This document shows positions 16,414-24,089 of a stretch of 38,751 bases of DNA, in pieces. The notes beneath the pieces were generated by a model. It searched no databases, was not told the origin of the DNA, and saw only the letters and a program-made list of their open reading frames with translations. The stretch's first letter is position 1. Each line of letters starts with the position of its first letter. The DNA is from Rhizobiales bacterium Ga0077548 (GTDB lineage Bacteria; Pseudomonadota; Alphaproteobacteria; Rhizobiales; Xanthobacteraceae). The stretch is from NCBI GenBank assembly GCA_001464215.1, contig LNEZ01000045.1, positions 1 through 38,751 on the forward strand, written 5' to 3'. The translations under genes and the position numbers were made by a program.

Positions 16414-17382
16414 ATGACCAAGCCCGACCTTCTGATTGCAAGCCCAATGATGCCGATGATCGAGGAGCAGCTTGAGCGGCACTTCAATGTCGAGCGCCTC
16501 TACAAGGCCGCCGACAAGGAAAAGCTGCTCGCCGAATTTGGACCCAAGGTACGCGCGCTCGGCGCGACCCCCGGCGCGAAAATCGACGCCACCCTGATGA
16601 AAAAGCTGCCCAAGCTCGAAATCATCGGCTCGTTCGGCGTTGGCTATGATTCCGTGGACGCGAAATGGGCGGGCGAGAACGGCATTGTCGTGACCAACAC
16701 ACCGGACGTGCTGAACGAGGAAGTCGCCGACACCGCGCTCGGCCTCTTGCTTGCGACCGTACGGCAATTTCCGCAAGCCGACCGTTACGTGCGCGCCGGA
16801 AAATGGGCCGAGAAGCCCTTCCCGCTCACCGTCACCTTACAGGACCGCACCGTCGGCGTGGTCGGCATGGGCCGTATCGGCAAGGCCATCGCAAAGCGTC
16901 TCGAAGCCTTCAACACACCGGTCGTCTATCACAGCCGCAGCAAAGCAGCCGACGTTTCCTACAAGCACTATCCCGACCTGAAGCAGATGGCGAAGGATGT
17001 CGATGTCCTGATCGTAATCACGCCCGGCGGCCCCGCGACCAAGCATCTCATCAACAAGGATGTGCTCGAAGCGCTTGGGCCGAATGGCATCGTGATCAAT
17101 GTCGCACGCGGCTCGGTGATCGACGAGAAAGCGCTGGTCGATGCACTACGCGACAGAAAGATTTTATCGGCAGGTCTCGACGTTTTCGAGGACGAACCGA
17201 ATGTGCCACAGGCGCTCAAAGACATGGATCATGTCGTGCTGCTTCCCCATGTCGGCTCGGCATCCGTGCATTGCCGCAACCTGATGGGACAGCTTGTCGT
17301 CGACAATCTCGTCGCCTGGGCTTCCGGGAAACCGCCGCTGACGCCGGTAGCAGAAACACCCTTTCCCCCGAAGAAAAAGTAA
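16414..17382 (+). CDS. D-2-hydroxyacid dehydrogenase (glyoxylate/hydroxypyruvate reductase type)
   Basis: A 322-residue NAD(P)H-dependent D-isomer-specific 2-hydroxyacid dehydrogenase. The nucleotide motif is VGVVGMGRIG (GMGRIG at 151-156), followed by HSRSK, where Arg/Ser after the second strand favours NADP(H). The catalytic triad is R232 (NVARGS), E261 (DVFEDEP) and H279 (LLPHVGSAS). It probably reduces glyoxylate, hydroxypyruvate or a related 2-keto acid. It stands alone between a divergent ICMT-like gene and the catalase-like gene. Confidence 0.92.
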   Translation: MTKPDLLIASPMMPMIEEQLERHFNVERLYKAADKEKLLAEFGPKVRALGATPGAKIDATLMKKLPKLEIIGSFGVGYDSVDAKWAGENGIVVTNTPDVLNEEVADTALGLLLATVRQFPQADRYVRAGKWAEKPFPLTVTLQDRTVGVVGMGRIGKAIAKRLEAFNTPVVYHSRSKAADVSYKHYPDLKQMAKDVDVLIVITPGGPATKHLINKDVLEALGPNGIVINVARGSVIDEKALVDALRDRKILSAGLDVFEDEPNVPQALKDMDHVVLLPHVGSASVHCRNLMGQLVVDNLVAWASGKPPLTPVAETPFPPKKK

Positions 17383-17596
17383 GCGCCGCCCCGAGATGCG
17401 CCGCAGTGCAGGCCTTTGAGGCTCACGAACAAAGTCTGCGCAAATTTGCACGGATCGCTTGTTCGTCTGCATTCATCACAAAGCCGCGAGCAATTCTTCA
17501 ACTCCATTCGATACCCTAGTGTATTTTGCATGGCGGAAGATTAATCACTGCAACGTGAGAGTTGGCCGCCTGTAATCATGAAACGCTCCGATGCGA

Positions 17597-17615
17597 GGCG
17601 AAGTTCAACTTCGCC
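17597..17615. promoter_or_regulatory. 19-base odd palindrome upstream of the catalase-like gene
   Basis: GGCGAAGTT (17597-17605) and AACTTCGCC (17607-17615) are perfect inverted repeats around one base, 39 bases before the catalase-like ATG. The size and symmetry fit a dimeric regulator's operator; it could also fold into a short 5'-UTR hairpin. The regulator is unknown. Confidence 0.45.
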
Positions 17616-17654
17616 CGATGGCACTAACTGCCATTCACAGCAAAAGGGGTCACC

Positions 17655-18647
17655 ATGAAAATAAGAAAACATTCTCTGCTGGCAGCTGCAATGCTCGGCT
17701 TCGTGTCGCTTTCGCCATCTTCGGCACAGGAGGCCGATCCAAAAAAGGTCGTCGACGCGCTCCAGACAGTTTTCGGCAAACACAAAGCCCGCGCGAGCGG
17801 CGCCAAAGGCCAATGCGTCGCCGGCATATTCACGCCGGCTGCAAATGCAAGAAATCTCACGAAATCTCTGGCGTTCCGCAAACAAACGCCAGTGATCGGC
17901 CGCTTTTCTCTAGGCGGCGGAAATCCGAAAGCGCCGGATGCGACGAAGGCGCTCGTCCGCGGCTTCTCGTTCAAGATCGATCCGGAAGGAGACGGCACCA
18001 CCGAATTCGTAATGGTGAATGCACCGGTAAACTTCGCGAAGTCGCTCGACCAGATGTTCGGCTTTCTCGAAGCTCGCTTTCCTGGAGCGGAAGGCAAACC
18101 AGACCCGGAAAAAATTAAGGCTTTCGCCGCAGCGAATCCTGAGACCACCCGTCAGGGCCAATGGCTCGCAAGCAGGCAGGCCCCTGCGAGCTATGTCGGC
18201 GTGAATTACTGGGGCATTCACGGCTACACGTTGACGAACGCCGAAGGCAAAACGCAGCTCGTGAAATTCAAGCTCGTGCCAACTGGCGGAGAAGCCGGCC
18301 TCACCGACGACGAGGCGAAAGCGAAGCCCGTAGACTTCCTTGTCGAGGAACTGCAGGAACGGCTTACCAAAAAAGCGCAGACAAGTTTTGATCTTGTCGT
18401 CGTTTACGGCCTGCCCGGCGACCCGACGAACGACCCCACGGTGATGTGGAACGACGAAGAGAAACGTCCAACGGTCAAGCTGGGCACGCTGACCATCAAC
18501 CGGATCGAAAAGAATGAAGTTTGTGACTCCGGTATTTTCGACCCGACCAACCTAGCCGAAGGCATCACCGGGCCGAAAGATGATCCAATGTTCATTCCCA
18601 GACAGCAAGGCTACGCCATCTCGCTCCAACGCCGGCTCGCGCGTTAA
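17655..18647 (+). CDS. Exported catalase-family (SrpA-like) heme protein, distal His missing
   Basis: A 330-residue protein with an N-terminal signal peptide (cleavage near SSAQ). It matches the small catalase-related peroxidase group (SrpA-like): GQCVAGIFTP, PVIGRFSLGGGNPKAPDAT, LVRGFSFKIDPEGDG, and a C-terminal RxxxY heme-ligand motif (R316, Y320 in RQQGYAISLQRR). In relatives the sequence before KG is usually xHAKG, with His as the distal catalytic residue; here it reads ASGAKG, putting Gly at position 49. Peroxide-degrading activity is therefore doubtful, though heme binding is likely. The ribosome-binding site AAGGGG lies at the right spacing. A 12-base hairpin follows. Confidence 0.85.
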   Translation: MKIRKHSLLAAAMLGFVSLSPSSAQEADPKKVVDALQTVFGKHKARASGAKGQCVAGIFTPAANARNLTKSLAFRKQTPVIGRFSLGGGNPKAPDATKALVRGFSFKIDPEGDGTTEFVMVNAPVNFAKSLDQMFGFLEARFPGAEGKPDPEKIKAFAAANPETTRQGQWLASRQAPASYVGVNYWGIHGYTLTNAEGKTQLVKFKLVPTGGEAGLTDDEAKAKPVDFLVEELQERLTKKAQTSFDLVVVYGLPGDPTNDPTVMWNDEEKRPTVKLGTLTINRIEKNEVCDSGIFDPTNLAEGITGPKDDPMFIPRQQGYAISLQRRLAR

Positions 18648-18661
18648 GTCTGGGCAGCAAA

Positions 18662-18693
18662 GCCAGCTTGCGCTTAGTCCCGCGCAGGCTGGC
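18662..18693 (+). terminator. Hairpin after the catalase-like gene
   Basis: Arms 18662-18673 and 18682-18693 pair over 12 bases with one wobble, loop of 8. It lies between the convergent catalase-like and radC stops. No T-run follows on either strand, so intrinsic termination would be weak. Confidence 0.45.
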
Positions 18694-18709
18694 GGCCGCT
18701 CAAGCGGAG

Positions 18710-19417
18710 TTACGAAATCAGCCGCAATCCCTTCAGGCTGGCGTGACCGTCTTTCCCGACGATGATGTGGTCGTGCACTTCGATGCCGAGCGGCCGCGCT
18801 ACATCGATGATCGTCTTGGTCATCTGAATATCGGCACGCGAAGGCGTCGGGTCGCCGGAGGGATGATTGTGCACCAGCACGATCGCGGTCGCGGATAATT
18901 CCAGCGCTCGCTTCACCACTTCGCGCGGATAGACCGGCGTGTGATCGACCGTACCCTTCTGTTGCACTTCGTCGGCGATCAACTGGTTGCGCTTGTCGAG
19001 AAATAGAATCCGGAACTGCTCTTTATCGGCAAACGCCATCGACGAGCGGCAATAGTCGAGCACTGCCGACCATGACGAGAGCACCTTCTTGCTCTTGATC
19101 TTGCCTTTGGCGAGATGCTGCGCGGCGGCTTCCACCACCTTCAATTCGGTGACGATGGCGTCACCCACACCCTCGACTTCCTTGAGCCGGGCCGCCGGCG
19201 CGGAAATGACTTCCGCGAAGGAGCCGAATTGCTCGATCAATTCCTTCGCGAGCGGCTTCACGTCCCGCTGCGGCACCGCACGAAACAGGACAAGCTCCAG
19301 CAACTCGTAATCGGCAAGCGCCGCCGTCCCGGATTCGCGAAAGCGCGAGCGCAATCTTTCGCGATGGCCGTGATAATGCGGCGCTTCCTTAAATCCGGAA
19401 CCGCGCGCCTTGGCCAT
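18710..19417 (-). CDS. radC: RadC/JAB-domain protein
   Basis: A 235-residue RadC-family protein. A helix-hairpin-helix-like N-terminal part (residues 30-100, with VEGVGDA) precedes the C-terminal JAMM/MPN metal-protease fold carrying [14 protein letters not shown] (H183, H185 and D196 as predicted zinc ligands). Despite the name, a repair role is not established; JAMM chemistry suggests zinc-dependent hydrolysis. It follows map by 6 bases on the same strand, so the two are probably co-transcribed, as in many alphaproteobacteria. Confidence 0.93.
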   Translation of the reverse strand: MAKARGSGFKEAPHYHGHRERLRSRFRESGTAALADYELLELVLFRAVPQRDVKPLAKELIEQFGSFAEVISAPAARLKEVEGVGDAIVTELKVVEAAAQHLAKGKIKSKKVLSSWSAVLDYCRSSMAFADKEQFRILFLDKRNQLIADEVQQKGTVDHTPVYPREVVKRALELSATAIVLVHNHPSGDPTPSRADIQMTKTIIDVARPLGIEVHDHIIVGKDGHASLKGLRLIS

Positions 19418-19423
19418 GCAAAA

Positions 19424-20254
19424 TCAAGCCGCTTGGATGTAAGGCGGCTTGTGAAAGCCTTTTGGGGAAAGCGTGAAAATCTCGACACCGGTTTCGGTGA
19501 CGCCCACCGAGTGCTCGAACTGCGCCGAGAGCGAACGGTCGCGCGTGACCGCGGTCCAGCCGTCGGAAAGCACTTTCACGTGGGGACGGCCGAGATTGAT
19601 CATCGGCTCCACCGTGAAGAACATACCGGGACGCAGCACGACGCCTTCTCCCGGCGAACCGACATGAACGATGTTCGGCTCGTCGTGAAACAGCCGGCCA
19701 AGACCGTGACCGCAGAAGTCGCGCACCACGCTCATGTGGTTCGGCTCGACCACGGCCTGAATGGCTGCACCAATGTCGCCGGCAGTGGCGCCGGGGCGGA
19801 TGACGGAAATACCCTTCATCATCGCTTCATAGGTGACCTCGACCAGGCGCTCGGCGCGGCGCGGCACTTCGCCGACCAGATACATACGGCTGGAATCGCC
19901 GTGCCAGCCGTCGAGGATCACGGTGACGTCGATATTGACGATGTCGCCCTCGCGGAGCGGTTTGTCGTTCGGGATGCCGTGGCAAACCACGTGATTGATG
20001 GAGGTGCATACCGACTTGCGGTAGCCGCGATACATCAGCGTCGCGGGCAACGCGCCGTGATCCATCGCGAAATCATAGACCAGCTTGTCGATGCGTTCGG
20101 TAGTAACGCCCGGCTGCACGTGCGCGACGAGCATATCGAGGACTTCGGCGACCAGCCTGCCCGCGCGGCGCATACCGGCGAAATCGTCCGCCCCGTGCAG
20201 ACGAATCTGCCCGGTTTTGCGGAGTGGTGCGGTGGCGGCATCGACGTAAGTCAT
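19424..20254 (-). CDS. map: Methionine aminopeptidase, type I
   Basis: Cytosolic dimetal enzyme that removes N-terminal methionine from new proteins; 276 residues. Metal-ligand regions are visible: NIDVTVILDGWHGDSSRM (two Asp), FCGHGLGRLFHDEPN (His), FFTVEPM (Glu) and AQFEHSVGVTE (Glu). The CTSINHVVCHGIPN segment is the type I signature. The ATG at 20254 is used; a GTG 15 bases upstream is also open. It precedes radC with a 6-base gap. Confidence 0.96.
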   Translation of the reverse strand: MTYVDAATAPLRKTGQIRLHGADDFAGMRRAGRLVAEVLDMLVAHVQPGVTTERIDKLVYDFAMDHGALPATLMYRGYRKSVCTSINHVVCHGIPNDKPLREGDIVNIDVTVILDGWHGDSSRMYLVGEVPRRAERLVEVTYEAMMKGISVIRPGATAGDIGAAIQAVVEPNHMSVVRDFCGHGLGRLFHDEPNIVHVGSPGEGVVLRPGMFFTVEPMINLGRPHVKVLSDGWTAVTRDRSLSAQFEHSVGVTETGVEIFTLSPKGFHKPPYIQAA

Positions 20255-20362
20255 TTGAAGCTCTCGCACCCGAATGTAGGCAATAAATTGGCAGGCGCAA
20301 GAAACTAGTCGGACACCGGCGCCGCGGGGTCAACCCTATAGTTTGCAGGCCGAAATCCGCGT

Positions 20363-21352
20363 CTATGCAGATACTTTGCCGCCGAGCTCATCCTCGACAT
20401 GGTGAGCCACGATTTCATCGAAACTCTTGTCGGGCACGAAGCCGAGATCAAGCGCGCGCTTCGCCAAAAATTGATGCGGCCAGCCCGCGACGATGCGCTC
20501 GATCAGCGTATCGCGCACACGCTGGATGCGGGCGACAGCCTTGTCGCCTCCGGCCTTTCGCAGCGCCTCGATCTGCTCCGCGATGGTACAGGCGACCGCA
20601 GGCATCATCAGGTTGGGCCGCTGATCGAGTTTGCCCGTATCCAAAGTCGCTGCGTGCAGCAGATAGCCGATGGCCGCGCGCGGACTTGCGTGAGAATGCA
20701 GTGTGTCGTCGGAGATCGGCAGCATCGCATTCTGCCCGACGAGTGGCTCGCGGATGATGCTCGAGAAAAATCCGGACGCCGCTTTGTTCGGCTTGCCGGG
20801 ACGCACGGTGATTGCGGGCAGCCGGATGCCGATACCGTCAAAAAATCCACGCCGCGAATAATCCGCAAGCAGTTGCTCCCCGATCGCTTTTGCAACCCCG
20901 TAAGAACTATGCGGTGTCAGTTGAAAATCGTCGGTCACCGGACCGTCGAACGGCCCGCCATAGACAGCAGCCGAACTCGTGAACACGACGCGCGGCTTGT
21001 ATTCGCGGAGCCGGATCGCCTCGAACAGAAAGCGCGTGCCGTCGATGTTGACGCGATAGCCCTTCTCAAAATCGGTCTCCGCCTCGCCGGAAACAACGCC
21101 GGCCAGATGAAAGATGTAGTCCGGGCTGTCCGCCACCACCGCCGAAGCCTCGCCGGGAAGCGAAAGATCGCCGGTACGCGAGGCCACTTCGGGAGAAATA
21201 TTTTTCGGCGTCTCTGGCGCAACCACATCTACCAGCGTCATACGCCCAATCGGCTGACCGCCGATACGCGGTTCGCGCGCAAGTCTTGCAATGAGTTTCT
21301 GGCCGATCATGCCGGCGGCGCCGGTGATCAGGACGTGCAGATTGTCGCTCAT
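20363..21352 (-). CDS. denD: SDR-family D-erythronate dehydrogenase-like protein
   Basis: A 329-residue extended short-chain dehydrogenase. The NAD-binding motif is GAAGMIG (residues 9-15), the catalytic pair is YxxxK in SSYGVAKAIGE, and FTSSAAVYGG supplies the Ser. The sequence character (LDGVVSGEAETDFEKGYRVN-like LAGVVSGEAE, RLPAITVRPGKPNKAASGF) matches DenD, which oxidises D-erythronate in tetronate catabolism. The rest of the den pathway is not beside it, so the exact substrate is inferred only. The ATG at 21352 is preferred over a Lys/Arg-rich 17-codon extension; AAGAGAAAA precedes it. Confidence 0.8.
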   Translation of the reverse strand: MSDNLHVLITGAAGMIGQKLIARLAREPRIGGQPIGRMTLVDVVAPETPKNISPEVASRTGDLSLPGEASAVVADSPDYIFHLAGVVSGEAETDFEKGYRVNIDGTRFLFEAIRLREYKPRVVFTSSAAVYGGPFDGPVTDDFQLTPHSSYGVAKAIGEQLLADYSRRGFFDGIGIRLPAITVRPGKPNKAASGFFSSIIREPLVGQNAMLPISDDTLHSHASPRAAIGYLLHAATLDTGKLDQRPNLMMPAVACTIAEQIEALRKAGGDKAVARIQRVRDTLIERIVAGWPHQFLAKRALDLGFVPDKSFDEIVAHHVEDELGGKVSA

Positions 21353-21466
21353 ATTTTTTCTCTTGTTACTTCTCTTCTTGTTTCTCTTGGGACTTCGCCA
21401 CATTAGATTGAACGGCTATCCTGCACGAGTGTCGGGACGAGGCAAAGCGCTTGCGAGAAGAACCTG

Positions 21467-22582
21467 ATGAATAATACGAACTCAGATCAGCTGTTCCGTG
21501 CACTGCGGAATGTATCGACCCCCGCCCTCGTGATCGACGAGGAAATATTAGACCGCAACATCGCGGCGATGGCGGATTTTGCGCGCCGTGCGAACCGGTC
21601 GCTTCGCCCGCACGCAAAGACTCATAAATCTGTCGAGATCGCGCGCAAGCAGATCGAAACGGGCGCCATCGGCATTTGCTGCGCAACCTTGCCGGAATTG
21701 CGGGCGATGGCGGATGCGCGCATCAATGGGCTTCTATTGACTGCGCCGGTGCAGGATCCGACGAAGACCGACGCCCTGATAGGTGTGGCGAAGAAAACGC
21801 CGGTCACCGTCGCGGTCGATCATCCGATTCAGATCGTGGCGCTCACCGCAAAACTTCCGCCAGAGGTTTCCATCAGCGTGATCGTCGATGTCGATGTCGG
21901 ACAAAAGCGAACCGGTGTCTGCGGCGTTCGCGATACGATCGCGATTGCGAAGCTCGTTGCCGAAGACAAGCGGCTCAGGTTCAGCGGGCTGCAGGGCTAT
22001 GCCGGGCACGTGCAGCACATCCCCGAGTTCACGGAACGTGCACGCGAGGCCGTGCGTGTTTCAGCGCTGCTTGGCGAACATATCGCTGGGCTCCGTGAGG
22101 CGGGCTTCGAAGCGGAAATCGTGAGCGGCAGCGGCACCGGCACGCACGATTTCGACCTCGAACATCAACCCTTCACCGAGATTCAGGCGGGCTCTTACGT
22201 CTTCATGGACGCCGACTACGCACGCATTCTGAGCCGGAGCGGCAAAGGGCTTCCGTTCGAATGTTCGCTCTTCATGCTGACGACGGTGACATCCGCGAAC
22301 AGGCCGGGACAGGTGACTATAGACGCGGGGACGAAGTCCCTCGCCGTCAACGGCCCTGCACCGCATCTGCTGATCGGAGCACCGGATGGATCGAGATACG
22401 AGTTTGCTGGAGACGAACACGGCCTCCTTTTATTTCCCGAAGGAAGCAAGCCTCCGGAACTTGGCGACCGCATTCTGATGAGCGTCACGCACTGCGATCC
22501 GACGGTGAATCTCTTCAGCGTCCAGCACGCGGTTACAAAGTCCGGCGATGTGCAGAAGTGGCCGGTCGTCGGGCGCAACTAG
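21467..22582 (+). CDS. DSD1-family PLP enzyme (D-threonine aldolase/D-serine dehydratase-like)
   Basis: A 371-residue fold-type III PLP enzyme. The PLP lysine is K51 in RPHAKTHKS. The C-terminal metal-binding motif HCDPTVN supplies H342 and C343, as in D-threonine aldolases and eukaryotic-type D-serine dehydratases. It would cleave D-threonine or another D-3-hydroxy amino acid to glycine and an aldehyde, or deaminate D-serine; sequence alone does not separate the two. It is divergent from the denD-like gene with 114 bases between starts. Its stop codon overlaps the convergent GNAT stop by four bases. Confidence 0.87.
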   Translation: MNNTNSDQLFRALRNVSTPALVIDEEILDRNIAAMADFARRANRSLRPHAKTHKSVEIARKQIETGAIGICCATLPELRAMADARINGLLLTAPVQDPTKTDALIGVAKKTPVTVAVDHPIQIVALTAKLPPEVSISVIVDVDVGQKRTGVCGVRDTIAIAKLVAEDKRLRFSGLQGYAGHVQHIPEFTERAREAVRVSALLGEHIAGLREAGFEAEIVSGSGTGTHDFDLEHQPFTEIQAGSYVFMDADYARILSRSGKGLPFECSLFMLTTVTSANRPGQVTIDAGTKSLAVNGPAPHLLIGAPDGSRYEFAGDEHGLLLFPEGSKPPELGDRILMSVTHCDPTVNLFSVQHAVTKSGDVQKWPVVGRN

Positions 22583-23250
22583 CGAAATGCTTCGAGTTTC
22601 TTTTTCTGCCAGCCCTGCGCGTCGAAATTCTCCGGCGCAAGCCACGCCTCGAACGCAGCTTTCCGCGACGGCCAATCGTGATCCATCATCGCGTACCACG
22701 ACGTGTCGCGGTTTCTGCCTTTGACGATCATGTGCTGGCGGAAAATGCCCTCGAAGGTGAAGCCGAAGCGCAAGGCCGCACGGCGCGACGGCTCGTTCAG
22801 CGAGTTGCACTTCCATTCGTAGCGGCGATTGCCGAGTTCCTCGAAAGCGTAGCGCGCAAGCAGATACTGCACCTCGGTAGCTAACGGCGTTTTTTGCAGC
22901 AGCGGCGAATAAAGAATATTGCCGACTTCAATCACGCGGTTTGCCGGACGGATTTCCATCAGTGTCGCGAAGCCGACCGGGCGTTCGGCGGCGTCCAGAA
23001 TTGCGTAAGCGTAAGGGTCTTCGCGGGACGCGACCATCTCGAGATAACCGTCGAAATCCTTGCGCTTCGAAAACGGTCCGTGAAAGAGATAGGTCCAGAC
23101 TTCGTCGTGACCCTTTACGGCATCCCAAAGCGCGCTTGCGTGCTTCGCAGCAACCAGCTTCTCGATGCGGCCGAAACGGCCCTTGATCGAAACCGGCTCG
23201 GGTCGTTTTGCGGGCGTGGCATCGGCATTGACGCCCACCGCCTGCGTCAC
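22579..23250 (-). CDS. GNAT-family N-acetyltransferase (RimJ/RimL-like)
   Basis: A 223-residue acetyltransferase. A GNAT core spans residues 30-190, with AYAILDAAERPVGFATLMEI, VIEVGNILYSPLLQKTPLATEVQYLLARYAFE, and the RimJ/RimL-type end RRAALRFGFTFEGIFRQHMIVKGRNRDTSWYAMMDHDW. Substrate unknown. It uses a GTG start that overlaps the stop of the upstream gene (GTGA), implying coupled translation with the isocitrate-lyase-like gene. Confidence 0.87.
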   Translation of the reverse strand: MTQAVGVNADATPAKRPEPVSIKGRFGRIEKLVAAKHASALWDAVKGHDEVWTYLFHGPFSKRKDFDGYLEMVASREDPYAYAILDAAERPVGFATLMEIRPANRVIEVGNILYSPLLQKTPLATEVQYLLARYAFEELGNRRYEWKCNSLNEPSRRAALRFGFTFEGIFRQHMIVKGRNRDTSWYAMMDHDWPSRKAAFEAWLAPENFDAQGWQKKKLEAFR

Positions 23251-24089
23251 GTGCCGCTCCGCGATTTCGAGTCCTTGTAGAAGAACTTGTTGATCTCCAT
23301 GCCTGGCGCGCCTTCGCCGAGCGCATCGAAGCGGCCCTCTTCTGCGATTTGTTTCGTCATACGCAGAAACGCACCCCAGATGCCGCGCGACAACGCACCG
23401 CCGACAGAGATACGACGCACGCCCAACGCTTCGGCGTCTTTCACGGTCAAACCAATCGGTGTTCCGATCAGAAGGTTGAACGGCTTCGGCGCAACGGCAT
23501 CGACTACCGCCTTGATTTGCTCAGGCTTCGAAAGTCCCGGCGCGAACAGGCAATCCGCACCGGCATTGGAATAGGCCTTCAATCGCGCGATCACATCGTC
23601 GAGGTCGGGCTTGCCGGCGATGAAACCTTCCGCGCGGCCGACAAGCAACGTATCCCCGCCCTTCTTGTCGATGGCGCTACGTGCTGCTTTGATCCGCGCA
23701 ACCGCGTCGTCGAGATCGTAAACCGGCTTGTCTTTCTGCTTGGTCGAATCCTCGATCGACAATCCTGCAACGCCGGTATCGCAGGCAAGCGAAACGCTTT
23801 CTGCGACGCCCGCCGGATCGTGCGCGAAGCCACCTTCGAAATCGGCATTGACCGGAACGTCGGTCGCTTCCACGAGTTCGGCAAGATGCTCGAGCAACAT
23901 CTCGCGGGTCACGCCATTGTCCGCAACCCCCTTCGACCAGGCAAAGCCAGCGCTTGTTGAAGCAAGCGCCTTGAAATTCATCGCTTGCAGCCACCGCGCA
24001 CTCGGAACGTCCCACGGATTGGGAATGACGAAGCAGCCGCTCTTATGCAGCGCGTGAAAGGTCGCCCGTTTCTCGGCAATTGAAGGCAT
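23247..24089 (-). CDS. Isocitrate lyase/PEP mutase superfamily enzyme
   Basis: A 280-residue TIM-barrel enzyme of the ICL/PEPM superfamily, which makes or breaks C-C or C-P bonds next to a carboxylate. Metal- and substrate-site segments include NADFEGGF (D83) and SIEDS (E113, D114). The KKCGH motif of true isocitrate lyases is missing, so a role such as 2-methylisocitrate-type lyase, oxaloacetate decarboxylase or another lyase is more likely. The ATG at 24089 shares one base with the dehydratase stop (TAATG). A 39-codon upstream extension overlaps that gene and is rejected. Confidence 0.88.
   Translation of the reverse strand: MPSIAEKRATFHALHKSGCFVIPNPWDVPSARWLQAMNFKALASTSAGFAWSKGVADNGVTREMLLEHLAELVEATDVPVNADFEGGFAHDPAGVAESVSLACDTGVAGLSIEDSTKQKDKPVYDLDDAVARIKAARSAIDKKGGDTLLVGRAEGFIAGKPDLDDVIARLKAYSNAGADCLFAPGLSKPEQIKAVVDAVAPKPFNLLIGTPIGLTVKDAEALGVRRISVGGALSRGIWGAFLRMTKQIAEEGRFDALGEGAPGMEINKFFYKDSKSRSGT

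Noticed and set aside
16303-16776. N-terminal extension of the ICMT-like gene
   Set aside because: It would overlap the divergent dehydrogenase start and has no membrane or family features.
19115-20308. A 397-codon open frame on the plus strand
   Set aside because: Antisense to radC and map; composition is typical of a shadow frame.
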